DNA of 9,554 bases from UBA7398 sp964632545 (GTDB lineage Bacteria; Actinomycetota; Actinomycetes; Nanopelagicales; Nanopelagicaceae): positions 1-9,554 of the forward strand of contig CAZWBQ010000027.1 in NCBI GenBank assembly GCA_964632545.1, written 5' to 3'. The position numbers and the translations under genes are program-made. Each line of letters begins with the position of its first letter. The first letter of the stretch is position 1. This document shows, piece by piece, positions 1 through 6,467 of the stretch. Below the pieces are notes generated by a model. It was not told where the DNA came from and made no database searches. It was given only the letters and a program-made list of their open reading frames with translations.

Positions 1-120
1 GAATCCGTTGAGCGCAGCAGGCTAAAGAGAGGCCTGCTAGCCAGCGGGTTCGGCTGAGGGCTGAGTAGGGAATAGATTTGGAGGCTCGCTGGTTAGACCG
101 GATAGCAACCTTGAGCCTCC
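1..120. other. GC-rich non-coding stretch with interlocking inverted repeats
   Basis: No convincing gene is visible here. Frame 1 is open only for 18 codons before a TGA at 55-57, the other two + frames stop within 25 bases, and I see no leftward start. GC is about 58% by my count (70 of 120), clearly above the coding DNA beside it. Three pairings are possible: 16-22 with 32-38 (AGCAGGC/GCCTGCT), 37-46 with 87-96 (10 pairs, one G-U), and 80-87 with 113-120 (GGAGGCTC/GAGCCTCC, perfect). The last two cross each other in pseudoknot order. A heptamer, GGCTGAG, is repeated in tandem at 52-65. It could be the end of a structured RNA, an upstream gene's terminator region, or DNA-level regulatory symmetry. 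I do not recognise it as RNase P RNA, tmRNA, SRP RNA or tRNA. Confidence 0.4.
80..120. repeat. Inverted repeat GGAGGCTC ... GAGCCTCC
   Basis: Arms at 80-87 and 113-120 are perfect 8-base complements with 25 bases between them. Inside, GGTT (91-94) can pair with AACC (107-110), so the element could extend into a longer imperfect stem. The right arm overlaps the left half of the first HspR operator (110-116), so folding or protein binding at one would affect the other. There is no T-run after it, so it is not a typical intrinsic terminator. Confidence 0.5.
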
Positions 121-130
121 TCGACTCAAT
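110..130 (+). promoter_or_regulatory. HAIR operator 1 (HspR-binding inverted repeat)
   Basis: The sequence reads CTTGAGC, 7 bases, ACTCAAT. The known HAIR consensus for actinobacterial HspR is CTTGAGT-N7-ACTCAAG, so 12 of 14 defined positions match and the spacing is exact. It lies directly upstream of the proposed -35 box of the dnaK promoter, and hspR itself is the last gene of the operon downstream. Repression by HspR with DnaK as co-repressor is established for Streptomyces and is inferred here. Confidence 0.85.
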
Positions 131-132
131 CT

Positions 133-153
133 TTTGACCGTAGGGGACTCAAT
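133..153 (+). promoter_or_regulatory. HAIR-like operator 2 (degenerate)
   Basis: The right half ACTCAAT (147-153) is identical to the right half of operator 1 and lies 23 bases downstream of it. The left half, TTTGACC (133-139), matches the consensus at only 4 of 7 positions, giving 10 of 14 overall. It overlaps the proposed -35 box and the spacer of the dnaK promoter, so binding here would block RNA polymerase directly. Multiple HAIRs upstream of dnaK are known in Streptomyces. Confidence 0.5.
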
Positions 154-163
154 GTTAGAGAAT
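134..163 (+). promoter_or_regulatory. Probable sigma-A promoter of the dnaK operon
   Basis: TTGACC (134-139) matches the -35 consensus at 5 of 6 positions. GAGAAT (158-163) matches TATAAT at 4 of 6, with an 18-base spacer. Transcription would start near 170, leaving a leader of about 45 bases before the dnaK start at 216. It lies inside HAIR operator 2 and just downstream of operator 1. The -10 box is weak, so the exact placement is uncertain. Confidence 0.5.
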
Positions 164-199
164 GGCCCCATTAACCCCAAGCAGACGAACCAAGAAACC

Positions 200-205
200 A
201 AGGAG
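200..205 (+). promoter_or_regulatory. Ribosome binding site that fixes the dnaK start
   Basis: AAGGAG ends 10 bases before the ATG at 216. The in-frame upstream ATG at 162 has no such site and would fall at the proposed -10 box, so 216 is the better start. Confidence 0.8.
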
Positions 206-215
206 CAACAGACAA

Positions 216-2057
216 ATGGCTAGAGCAGTCGGAATCGACTTAGGAACCACCAACAGCTGCGTATCCGTATTAGAAGGTGGCGAAGCCACCGTTATCGCTA
301 ACGCGGAAGGCGCTCGCACCACCCCATCGATCGTTGCATTCGCAAAGAACGGTGAAGTACTTGTCGGAGAAGTCGCTAAGCGCCAATCCGTCACAAACGT
401 TGAGCGAACCATTCGCTCCGTAAAGCGCCACATGGGTACTAACTGGACTACCGATATTGATGGCAAGAAATACACACCACAAGAAATTTCTGCGCGTATC
501 TTGCAAAAGTTAAAGCGCGATGCTGAAAGTTATCTCGGCGAAACCGTTACCGATGCGGTAATTACAGTTCCGGCATACTTTAACGATGCGCAACGTCAAG
601 CAACTAAAGAAGCTGGCGAAATTGCCGGACTGAACGTACTTCGCATTATTAACGAGCCAACTGCTGCAGCGCTCGCTTACGGTCTAGATAAGAGCGATAA
701 AGAAGAAACAATTCTGGTCTTCGACTTAGGTGGCGGAACTTTCGACGTCTCACTACTAGATATCGGTGATGGCGTTGTCGAAGTTAAAGCAACTAATGGC
801 GATAACCATCTTGGCGGCGATGATTGGGATGAAGCGTTAGTTAACTTCCTAGTTAAAACTTTTGCAGCAAAAAATGGAATCGATTTAGCAAAAGATAAGA
901 TGGCGATGCAACGTGTTCGTGAAGCTGCTGAAAAAGCAAAGATCGAACTTTCATCATCTCAATCAACATCAATTAATTTGCCATACATCACAGTTGATGC
1001 CGAGAAGAATCCAATGTTCTTGGATGAAACTATTACTCGCGCGCAATTTCAATCAATGACTGCTGATCTTTTAGATCGTTGCCGTCGTCCATTCCAAGCA
1101 GTACTTAAAGATGCTGGAATTCCAATTGCTAACATTCATCACGTAGTTCTCGTCGGCGGATCAACCCGTATGCCAGCCGTTGTAGACCTTGTGAAGGAAT
1201 TAACCGGCGGAAAAGAGCCAAATAAAGGCGTAAATCCAGATGAAGTTGTAGCTGTCGGCGCAAGCTTGCAAGCTGGCGTAATCAAGGGTGAAGTTAAAGA
1301 TGTACTTCTACTCGATGTAACACCACTCTCACTTGGTATTGAAACCAAGGGCGGCATCATGACTAAGTTAATCGAACGTAACACCACGATTCCTACAAAG
1401 CGTTCTGAAATCTTTACTACTGCAGATGACAATCAACCAGCAGTACAGATTCAAGTTTTCCAAGGTGAGCGCGAAATGGCTTCTTACAATAAGAAGTTAG
1501 GTATGTTCGAACTAACTGGCCTACCACCAGCTCCACGCGGAATTCCGCAAATCGAAGTTACATTTGATATTGATGCCAACGGTATCGTCCACGTATCTGC
1601 AAAAGATCTCGGAACTGGAAAAGAACAACGCATGACCGTCTCTGGCGGATCTGCACTTTCCAAGGATGAAATCGAACGGATGATGAAGGATGCCGAAGCA
1701 CATGCTGAGGAAGATAAACAACGTCACGAGGAAGCTGAAATCCGCAACACCGGTGACTCACTTGCATATCAAACTGAAAAGTTTTTAAAAGAGAACGCTG
1801 AAAAACTTAACGAAGGCGAATCTGCTGCTAAGAAAGCCGAAGCCGAGACCGCTCTTGAAGAGTTAAAGAAACTTCTTGAAGGTGCGAACTATCCAGAAAT
1901 TAAGTCCGCAACTGAAAAACTTTCGGAACTTTCACAAGCTCTTGGTGCCGCACTCTATGCCGCTAACGCTGCAGCTGGTGCTGGATCTGAAGGCGCCGCG
2001 CAAGCTGCACCTGAAGATGGCGTCGAAGATGCCGAGATCGTTGATGACGCAAAGTAA
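216..2057 (+). CDS. dnaK: Molecular chaperone DnaK (Hsp70)
   Basis: This is a 613-residue ATP-driven chaperone that binds exposed hydrophobic peptides in the cytoplasm. It cycles with DnaJ (ATPase stimulation) and GrpE (nucleotide exchange). Visible motifs are IDLGTTNS at 7-14, NEPTAAALAYG around 146-156, the phosphate-binding DLGGGTFD at 170-177, GGST at 314-317, and the interdomain linker DVLLLDVTP at 362-370. The substrate-binding domain follows, then a helical lid and an acidic tail ending EDAEIVDDAK. The ATPase domain lacks the insertion typical of Gram-negative DnaK. NGDNHLGGDDWD carries Asn where E. coli has Thr199, which as I recall is normal for actinobacteria. The start at 216 is chosen over the in-frame ATG at 162 because of its AAGGAG site and because actinobacterial DnaK begins MARAVGIDLGT. 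The gene heads an operon preceded by HspR operators. Confidence 0.98.
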   Translation: MARAVGIDLGTTNSCVSVLEGGEATVIANAEGARTTPSIVAFAKNGEVLVGEVAKRQSVTNVERTIRSVKRHMGTNWTTDIDGKKYTPQEISARILQKLKRDAESYLGETVTDAVITVPAYFNDAQRQATKEAGEIAGLNVLRIINEPTAAALAYGLDKSDKEETILVFDLGGGTFDVSLLDIGDGVVEVKATNGDNHLGGDDWDEALVNFLVKTFAAKNGIDLAKDKMAMQRVREAAEKAKIELSSSQSTSINLPYITVDAEKNPMFLDETITRAQFQSMTADLLDRCRRPFQAVLKDAGIPIANIHHVVLVGGSTRMPAVVDLVKELTGGKEPNKGVNPDEVVAVGASLQAGVIKGEVKDVLLLDVTPLSLGIETKGGIMTKLIERNTTIPTKRSEIFTTADDNQPAVQIQVFQGEREMASYNKKLGMFELTGLPPAPRGIPQIEVTFDIDANGIVHVSAKDLGTGKEQRMTVSGGSALSKDEIERMMKDAEAHAEEDKQRHEEAEIRNTGDSLAYQTEKFLKENAEKLNEGESAAKKAEAETALEELKKLLEGANYPEIKSATEKLSELSQALGAALYAANAAAGAGSEGAAQAAPEDGVEDAEIVDDAK

Positions 2058-2571
2058 TTTCTCTGATTCTGAAATCGAATCTCAGGAAGCCGAAGCAGCG
2101 CTAGTTGAAGAGTTAGAAAACGCAGTAAATATTGAGGAATCTGCCGGTGACGTCGTAGAAGATGTCACCGCAGTTCTCACTGCGGATCTGCAACGACTAC
2201 AAGCTGATTACGCGAATTACCGCAAACGCGTCGAACGTGACCGAACGCTTTCGCATGAAATCGCGATTGCCAGCGTCTTAATCGAGATGCTTCCCGTGCT
2301 CGATGATCTAGATCGCGCCCAAGAACATGGCGAACTAACCGGTGGTTTTAAATCAATTGCTGACCAAATTGTTGCGATTACAAATCGGATTGGCATAGTC
2401 AAGTACGGCGAAGCGCCATCTAAATTTGATCCCAACGTTCATGAAGCGTTGATGCATGAAACCTCTACCCAAGTAACCGAGACGACAGTTACTAAAGTTT
2501 TGCAACCTGGTTATAAATATAAAGAGCGAATTTTGCGCGCTGCTCGAGTATTAGTAACTGATCCAGAGTAA
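2044..2571 (+). CDS. grpE: Nucleotide exchange factor GrpE
   Basis: This 175-residue co-chaperone ejects ADP from DnaK. An acidic, low-complexity N-terminus (about 1-45) is followed by the dimerising coiled coil, with LQRLQADYANYRKRVERDR at 49-67. Then come the family motif LPVLDDLDRA at 83-92 and the beta-domain signatures YGEAPSKFDPNVHEAL (121-136) and VLQPGYKYKERILRAARVLV (152-171). The ATG at 2044 lies inside the end of dnaK, a 14-base overlap. No strong Shine-Dalgarno site precedes it, so translation is probably coupled to dnaK. In-frame ATGs further upstream would only translate dnaK DNA in the wrong frame. An ATG at 2029 is possible but gives no recognisable extra sequence. Length is normal to slightly short for the family. 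Confidence 0.95.
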   Translation: MTQSNFSDSEIESQEAEAALVEELENAVNIEESAGDVVEDVTAVLTADLQRLQADYANYRKRVERDRTLSHEIAIASVLIEMLPVLDDLDRAQEHGELTGGFKSIADQIVAITNRIGIVKYGEAPSKFDPNVHEALMHETSTQVTETTVTKVLQPGYKYKERILRAARVLVTDPE

Positions 2572-2577
2572 TTCCTT

Positions 2578-3504
2578 ATGGCAGCCAAAGATATGTACGA
2601 AAAGGATTATTACAAAATCCTTGGCGTAGATAAGAAAGCAGATGCCGCTGCCATAAAAAAGAAATACCGCACTCTTGCTCGAACTTTGCATCCCGATAAA
2701 ACTAAAGGGGATAAGAAGTTAGAAGAACGGTTCAAAGAAGTTTCCGAAGCTTATGAAATTCTAAGTGATGATAAAAAACGCGCAGAATATAACCAAGCTC
2801 GCGAAATGTTTGAATCCGGCGCATACCGAAGTGGCCCAACCGGCGGCGGTGGCCAGAACTTCTCCGGGGATTTCAGCGATTTATTTGCTGGCGGCGGAAA
2901 CAACGATATTTTTGCAAATCTTTTTGGTGGCGGTCGTCGCGGCCCAAGAAAAGGCGCAGATGTACAAACTGAAATCTCAATTTCGTTTCGCGACAGCATC
3001 TTCGGTAAAGAAGTTGATTTGCGTTTAGCTGGCCAAGGAAATTCTCCAACCACAATCACCACGAGAATTCCCGCAGGTATTCACGATTTAGGAAAAGTTC
3101 GAATTAAAGGTCGCGGTGGTCCGGGCGAAGCTGGTCCGGGTGATTTATATGTAATTGTTAACGTAATTCCGCATCCGATTTTTTCACGCAAAGGCGATAA
3201 CTTATTACTCTCACTCCCAGTTACCTTTACTGAAGCTGCACTTGGCGCCGATATTTCGATTCCAACTATGCAAGGCGAAGATGTAACGCTTCGAATTGCA
3301 CCTGGTACGCCTTCTGGACGGACCCTTCGCGTTAAAGGTCGCGGCGTTAAAAAAGGTGTAAATGTTGGCGACTTACTTGTAACAGTTGAAGTTCAAGTCC
3401 CACAACGCGTTGACGGCGCAGCAAAGAAAGCGTTAGTAGATTTTGCTAAAGCAACTGAATCAGTTAACCCGCGCGAAGAATTTTTTGAAAAGGCGCGGGT
3501 ATGA
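2578..3504 (+). CDS. dnaJ: DnaJ-family co-chaperone lacking the zinc-finger domain
   Basis: This 308-residue Hsp40 delivers substrates to DnaK and stimulates its ATPase. The J domain spans about 10-72 with the essential HPD at 38-40. A Gly/Phe-rich linker (about 79-126) follows, then two beta-barrel substrate-binding domains. Signatures include RIPAGIHD (163-170), GPGDLYV (186-192), HPIFSRKGDNL (199-209) and TPSGRTLRVKGRG (244-256). The four CxxCxGxG zinc-binding repeats of classical DnaJ are absent. The position where they should sit, between about residues 150 and 160, holds only a short AGQGNSPTT link, and the protein has no cysteine at all. By architecture this is class B (CbpA-like), although its operon place is that of actinobacterial dnaJ1, which in Streptomyces and Mycobacterium has the zinc centre as I recall. 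It starts 6 bases after grpE with a weak ribosome site. A second ATG at 2593 is an alternative start. Confidence 0.93.
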   Translation: MAAKDMYEKDYYKILGVDKKADAAAIKKKYRTLARTLHPDKTKGDKKLEERFKEVSEAYEILSDDKKRAEYNQAREMFESGAYRSGPTGGGGQNFSGDFSDLFAGGGNNDIFANLFGGGRRGPRKGADVQTEISISFRDSIFGKEVDLRLAGQGNSPTTITTRIPAGIHDLGKVRIKGRGGPGEAGPGDLYVIVNVIPHPIFSRKGDNLLLSLPVTFTEAALGADISIPTMQGEDVTLRIAPGTPSGRTLRVKGRGVKKGVNVGDLLVTVEVQVPQRVDGAAKKALVDFAKATESVNPREEFFEKARV

Positions 3505-3893
3505 GCGATCCTAAAGAGCAAGGTGAAGAAACTTCGGTCTATGTAATCTCGGTAGCAGCTGAACTTTCTGGCCTTCACCCACAGACACTTCGCCAATACG
3601 ATCGGATCGGTTTAGTTTCTCCAGATCGCGCACAAGGACGAGGCCGACGTTACTCACTTCGCGATATCGCGCTGCTTCGCAATGTGCAACGAATGGTTAG
3701 CGAAGGGATAAACCTTGCTGGCATTAAGAAAATTTTGGAACTCGAATCAGCAATGTCGAATATGGCAATCGAAGTTGCGAAGTTGCGTCTTGAAGTTGAT
3801 GCGCTGTTAGAAGCAAGCCCTGGCGTAAATCCAACGCGTGCCATTATGAAACGACAGAATCAATCTGTAACTATTTATCAAGAAGGAAATTAG
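3501..3893 (+). CDS. hspR: Heat-shock repressor HspR (MerR family)
   Basis: This 130-residue DNA-binding repressor has a MerR winged helix-turn-helix at about 13-81. Within it, the HspR-typical stretch VYVISVAAELSGLHPQTLRQYDRIGLVSP runs from 13 to 41, the arginine-rich wing GRGRRYS is at 46-52, and GINLAGIKKILELE is at 69-82. A short coiled-coil dimerisation helix follows (about 83-104). The C-terminus (QNQSVTIYQ) resembles the hydrophobic tail through which HspR senses DnaK in other actinobacteria. The start codon overlaps the dnaJ stop (ATGA, 4 bases), so translation is coupled. Its probable targets are the two HAIR sites at 110-153, making an autoregulatory loop. The last 23 bases overlap the 3' end of the convergent DUF1501 gene. 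Confidence 0.95.
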   Translation: MSDPKEQGEETSVYVISVAAELSGLHPQTLRQYDRIGLVSPDRAQGRGRRYSLRDIALLRNVQRMVSEGINLAGIKKILELESAMSNMAIEVAKLRLEVDALLEASPGVNPTRAIMKRQNQSVTIYQEGN

Positions 3894-5109
3894 TACGTCC
3901 GCTCCAATTTCCAAGAATTTTTTCAGCGGGAGTTTTTAAGATACTTTCCAATACAGTTCCATAAATATCTCGGAAATCAGTTGTGACTGCTAAATCGCCA
4001 TCAACTAATTTGGTAAGCGATGGTTGATCGCCATAGAAACCACCTTTTACTTTCTCACCAATTAAAAATACTGGGCCGGATGTGCCGTGGTCAGTTCCTT
4101 GGGAAGCATTTCCTTTTACGCGCCTGCCAAATTCGCTGTAGACCATAATCGTGACATCGCTTGCGCGGTTAGTGGATTTCAGCTGGCTCATAAATTTGTA
4201 GATGGATTTTGAAACCACTCCAAGCAGTTCTGCTTGCGCATTTGCTTCGTCGGCGTGAGTATCAAACCCGCCAAGTGAGACCGACCAGACCTTTGTTGGA
4301 GAGCCAGCAGCAATAAGTTTTGCGACCACATCTAGTTGTTGTGAGAGATTCGAATCGCCACCAGCATTTCCACCATTTACGGTTGGCAGATCAACTGCAG
4401 CCGGTGCTGGCAACTTAAGTACTGGTGCAACTTGGGTTGAGACGCTGAAAAGATTTCGCATCGATGTTGCGGCCGCTGCCATAAGTTTTGAATCTTTATT
4501 TGAAACTTTTGATAATTTCTGACAATCAATTGCCAGATTTCCGGTCGGCACAACTAAGCCACCAAGCGGTAGCGCCGAACCAGAACGCTTTGCTCCAGCC
4601 AAAAGTGGTGGCAGTACCGAACCTAAACTAATTGCGAGCATCGGATCTTCGGGTTGGGAATCAATATAGCGGCCAAGCCATCCAGTACTTACATGGCTAA
4701 CTGGTGAACCACTCTGCCAAATTGCCATTGATGAAAAATGTGAATGATCTGGATTTGGATAACCAACTCCACGTACTATCGCAACTTTTTTCTGATCCCA
4801 AAGTGTTTTCATCCCAGCCATACCTGGGTTTAGCGCAAGATCCTCGCCAATTGGGAGCATTGTATTTGCGGCGTAAGAAATATCGGGACGGGAACTGTAA
4901 TAAATTGGATCCTTGTAAGGGATTACGGTATTTAAACCATCATTGCCGCCGTATAACGTGACAACAACAACTATCGGAGTTCCTAAAGCTAACGGACGAT
5001 TAATTGCGGCTTCAGCAATTTCAGTTATTGAAAGTAATGGCGCTGCTGCACCTGCAGCGATTGCGCCTCCAGTTAATTTAAGAAATTTGCGCCGACTAAT
5101 AGTGTCCAT
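3871..5109 (-). CDS. Tat-exported DUF1501 family protein
   Basis: This 412-residue secreted protein is of unknown function. The N-terminus is a classic twin-arginine signal: SRRKFLK at 5-11, a hydrophobic Ala/Gly-rich stretch, and a likely cleavage after AEA around 32-34. DUF1501 hallmarks follow: LYGGNDGLN (52-60), HSHFSSMAIWQSG (122-134), SLGGFDTHADE (278-288), YSEFGRRVKGN (324-334), GTDHGTSGPVFLIG (338-351) and TTDFRDIYGTVLE (376-388). The family is placed in the alkaline-phosphatase-like superfamily. The conserved Asp, His and Glu (D57, H122/H124, D283, H285, E326, D340, H341) could be metal ligands by analogy, but no activity is shown. It lies 9 bases downstream of the DUF1800 gene, and its AGGAG site (5116-5120) overlaps that gene's stop codon, so the two are one translationally coupled unit. 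Its end overlaps hspR by 23 bases. Confidence 0.93.
   Translation of the reverse strand: MDTISRRKFLKLTGGAIAAGAAAPLLSITEIAEAAINRPLALGTPIVVVVTLYGGNDGLNTVIPYKDPIYYSSRPDISYAANTMLPIGEDLALNPGMAGMKTLWDQKKVAIVRGVGYPNPDHSHFSSMAIWQSGSPVSHVSTGWLGRYIDSQPEDPMLAISLGSVLPPLLAGAKRSGSALPLGGLVVPTGNLAIDCQKLSKVSNKDSKLMAAAATSMRNLFSVSTQVAPVLKLPAPAAVDLPTVNGGNAGGDSNLSQQLDVVAKLIAAGSPTKVWSVSLGGFDTHADEANAQAELLGVVSKSIYKFMSQLKSTNRASDVTIMVYSEFGRRVKGNASQGTDHGTSGPVFLIGEKVKGGFYGDQPSLTKLVDGDLAVTTDFRDIYGTVLESILKTPAEKILGNWSGRTNFLLDK
3885..3937 (+). terminator. Possible terminator of the dnaK operon
   Basis: GGAAATT (3885-3891) and AATTTCC (3906-3912) are perfect 7-base arms with a 14-base loop. A run of six T follows at 3918-3923. 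A second pairing, CCGCT (3899-3903) with AGCGG (3925-3929), is followed by GAG and five T. Both stems are weak, and they lie over the hspR stop and inside the DUF1501 coding end, as expected where convergent genes overlap. Confidence 0.4.
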
Positions 5110-5115
5110 GTACTT

Positions 5116-5120
5116 CTCCT
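5116..5120 (-). promoter_or_regulatory. Ribosome binding site of the DUF1501 gene inside the DUF1800 stop
   Basis: On the minus strand the sequence reads TTAGGAGAAGTACATG. AGGAG shares its AG with the TAG stop of the upstream gene and lies 6 bases before the start at 5109. This arrangement favours re-initiation by the same ribosome. Confidence 0.75.
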
Positions 5121-6423
5121 AAGCGCTCACTAAATATTCCGGGCTACAAATTGCAAGGAGTACAAACTCTTCCGGATCTCCGAGCGCGTTTCGAAGTGCG
5201 CCTTGAGTACGGGGGCTCCACTGCGCAACCCCTAACCAGTCTGCGGTTTTGGCAATTCTTGAACTTTGCGGAAGCGTTGTTATTGGGCTTAAATCGCCTT
5301 GTTTTAATATCCATTTACCAAATGCAATTCGATATTGCGCACTCGCCGAACTTAACCAAGCTTCATCAGCGGGCCATCCACCAACATTTGGCGGGCTAAA
5401 TGGCGTTTGTGACAACTTATCTAAATAGCTAATTAATTGCGCAGGTGTACTCAACTTCGACGGGGTTATATTTAGTGCGCGACAAAGTGAGATAAACCAT
5501 TCCACAGGCGCGCGCACCATTTCATTCTTAGCATCACTCATTGCGCTATCGCTAGCCATTGCTTTAACTGCGCTGGCAATATTGCGATCTGCAAAAGCAC
5601 TCTTAATACTGGAATTATTTGGAAGCGGTTCGGTGCTAGAAACAAATCGATACCATAACCGTTCCGCGATGAATGTTGCGGAATCATCTCGTGCAACTAG
5701 AAAATCACTTGCGCTCTGCCCATCAAAAGCTGCGGTGGTTCCAAGTAGAGTAATTGGGTTAACGTCATGGCGCTTAATGTTAAAAGTGAGTGTTCCAGAA
5801 CTATTAGTGACTTGATAACCAGTCAATGCGCGAGCAAGTGCTTTAACATCATCTTCGCTATAACGGTTTACTCCCAAAATAAATAGCTCCATCAATTCTC
5901 GAGAAAGATTTTCGTTCGGTGCTTTAATGGTGCTGTTATTTCCATCTAACCAATACTGCAACGCACCATCATTTATCATTGCGCGCGCCATCTCTTTAAA
6001 ATTTCCTAAGGCATGAGTACGCAGCGTTTTATTCTGTAAGTACATTGGCATCGCATAATTTATTTTTCCGATTGAGGTTGCCCAATGGCCATGCCAGAAC
6101 CAAGTCATCCGTTCGGTCAATCCATGGTCACTTAACGCCATACGATCTAACCACCATAAAAGTAATTGCTGACTTTGGAATCGCATTGCTTGCGCAAAAG
6201 GAATTACCTCAGGTGTATTTGGTTCAGGTCGTTTTCCTAAATCAGTTATCTCAGGTTCTTTGATTGCAGATGCGCCGATATCAATTTGTGGCACCGTCAA
6301 TGTTTGAGAACGGTAGCCAGAAACACCCATTTTCAGGGCTGATGCAAATTCACCAGGGCGGGGCCCAAAACCGAAGCGATGAGATAGGCGCGCAATTTCA
6401 ACTCGTTCGGAGATCGTTGCCAT
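5119..6423 (-). CDS. DUF1800 family protein
   Basis: This 434-residue protein is of unknown biochemical function. Family signatures are clear along its length: RLSHRFGFGPRPGE (12-25), LLLWWLDRM (87-95), LTERMTWFWHGHWATS (102-117), the core APNENLSRELMELFILGVNRYSEDDV (168-193), ARALTGY (197-203), RAPVEWF (304-310) and PPNVGGWP (344-351). DUF1800 genes commonly sit beside DUF1501 genes, as here. The N-terminus shows no signal peptide or twin arginine and runs straight into the family domain, unlike its Tat-exported partner. No Shine-Dalgarno site is visible before the ATG at 6423. Together with a possible -10 box only a few bases upstream, this suggests leaderless translation. The gene is divergent from pyrE, with 44 bases between them. 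Confidence 0.9.
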   Translation of the reverse strand: MATISERVEIARLSHRFGFGPRPGEFASALKMGVSGYRSQTLTVPQIDIGASAIKEPEITDLGKRPEPNTPEVIPFAQAMRFQSQQLLLWWLDRMALSDHGLTERMTWFWHGHWATSIGKINYAMPMYLQNKTLRTHALGNFKEMARAMINDGALQYWLDGNNSTIKAPNENLSRELMELFILGVNRYSEDDVKALARALTGYQVTNSSGTLTFNIKRHDVNPITLLGTTAAFDGQSASDFLVARDDSATFIAERLWYRFVSSTEPLPNNSSIKSAFADRNIASAVKAMASDSAMSDAKNEMVRAPVEWFISLCRALNITPSKLSTPAQLISYLDKLSQTPFSPPNVGGWPADEAWLSSASAQYRIAFGKWILKQGDLSPITTLPQSSRIAKTADWLGVAQWSPRTQGALRNALGDPEEFVLLAICSPEYLVSA

Positions 6424-6467
6424 TTAGCGAGAGTAAAGCAATTTAAAAATTTAGATAAGGTTCCCTC
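6424..6467. promoter_or_regulatory. Compact divergent promoter region, DUF1800 / pyrE
   Basis: Only 44 bases separate two divergent starts, with an AT-rich core (AATTTAAAAATTT, 6440-6452). Leftward, TTTACT (complement of 6432-6437) could be a -10 box that would put the transcript start almost at the DUF1800 ATG. Rightward, AAGG (6457-6460) is a modest ribosome site 7 bases before the pyrE ATG. No clear -35 boxes are seen, and either promoter may extend into the neighbouring gene. Confidence 0.35.

Noticed and set aside
162..215. An in-frame N-terminal extension of DnaK (18 residues, MAPLTPSRRTK...)
   Set aside because: It has no ribosome site, its ATG falls in the proposed -10 box, and DnaK proteins begin near MARAVGIDLGT, which has an AAGGAG site at the right distance.
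1876..2043. The upstream extension of the GrpE reading frame
   Set aside because: It is the +1 frame of dnaK, has no GrpE-like content, and the family's acidic N-terminus begins at the ATG at 2044.
3854..3868. ACAGA/TCTGT hairpin as a terminator for the DUF1501 gene
   Set aside because: The stem is only 5 bases and no T-run follows it on the minus strand.
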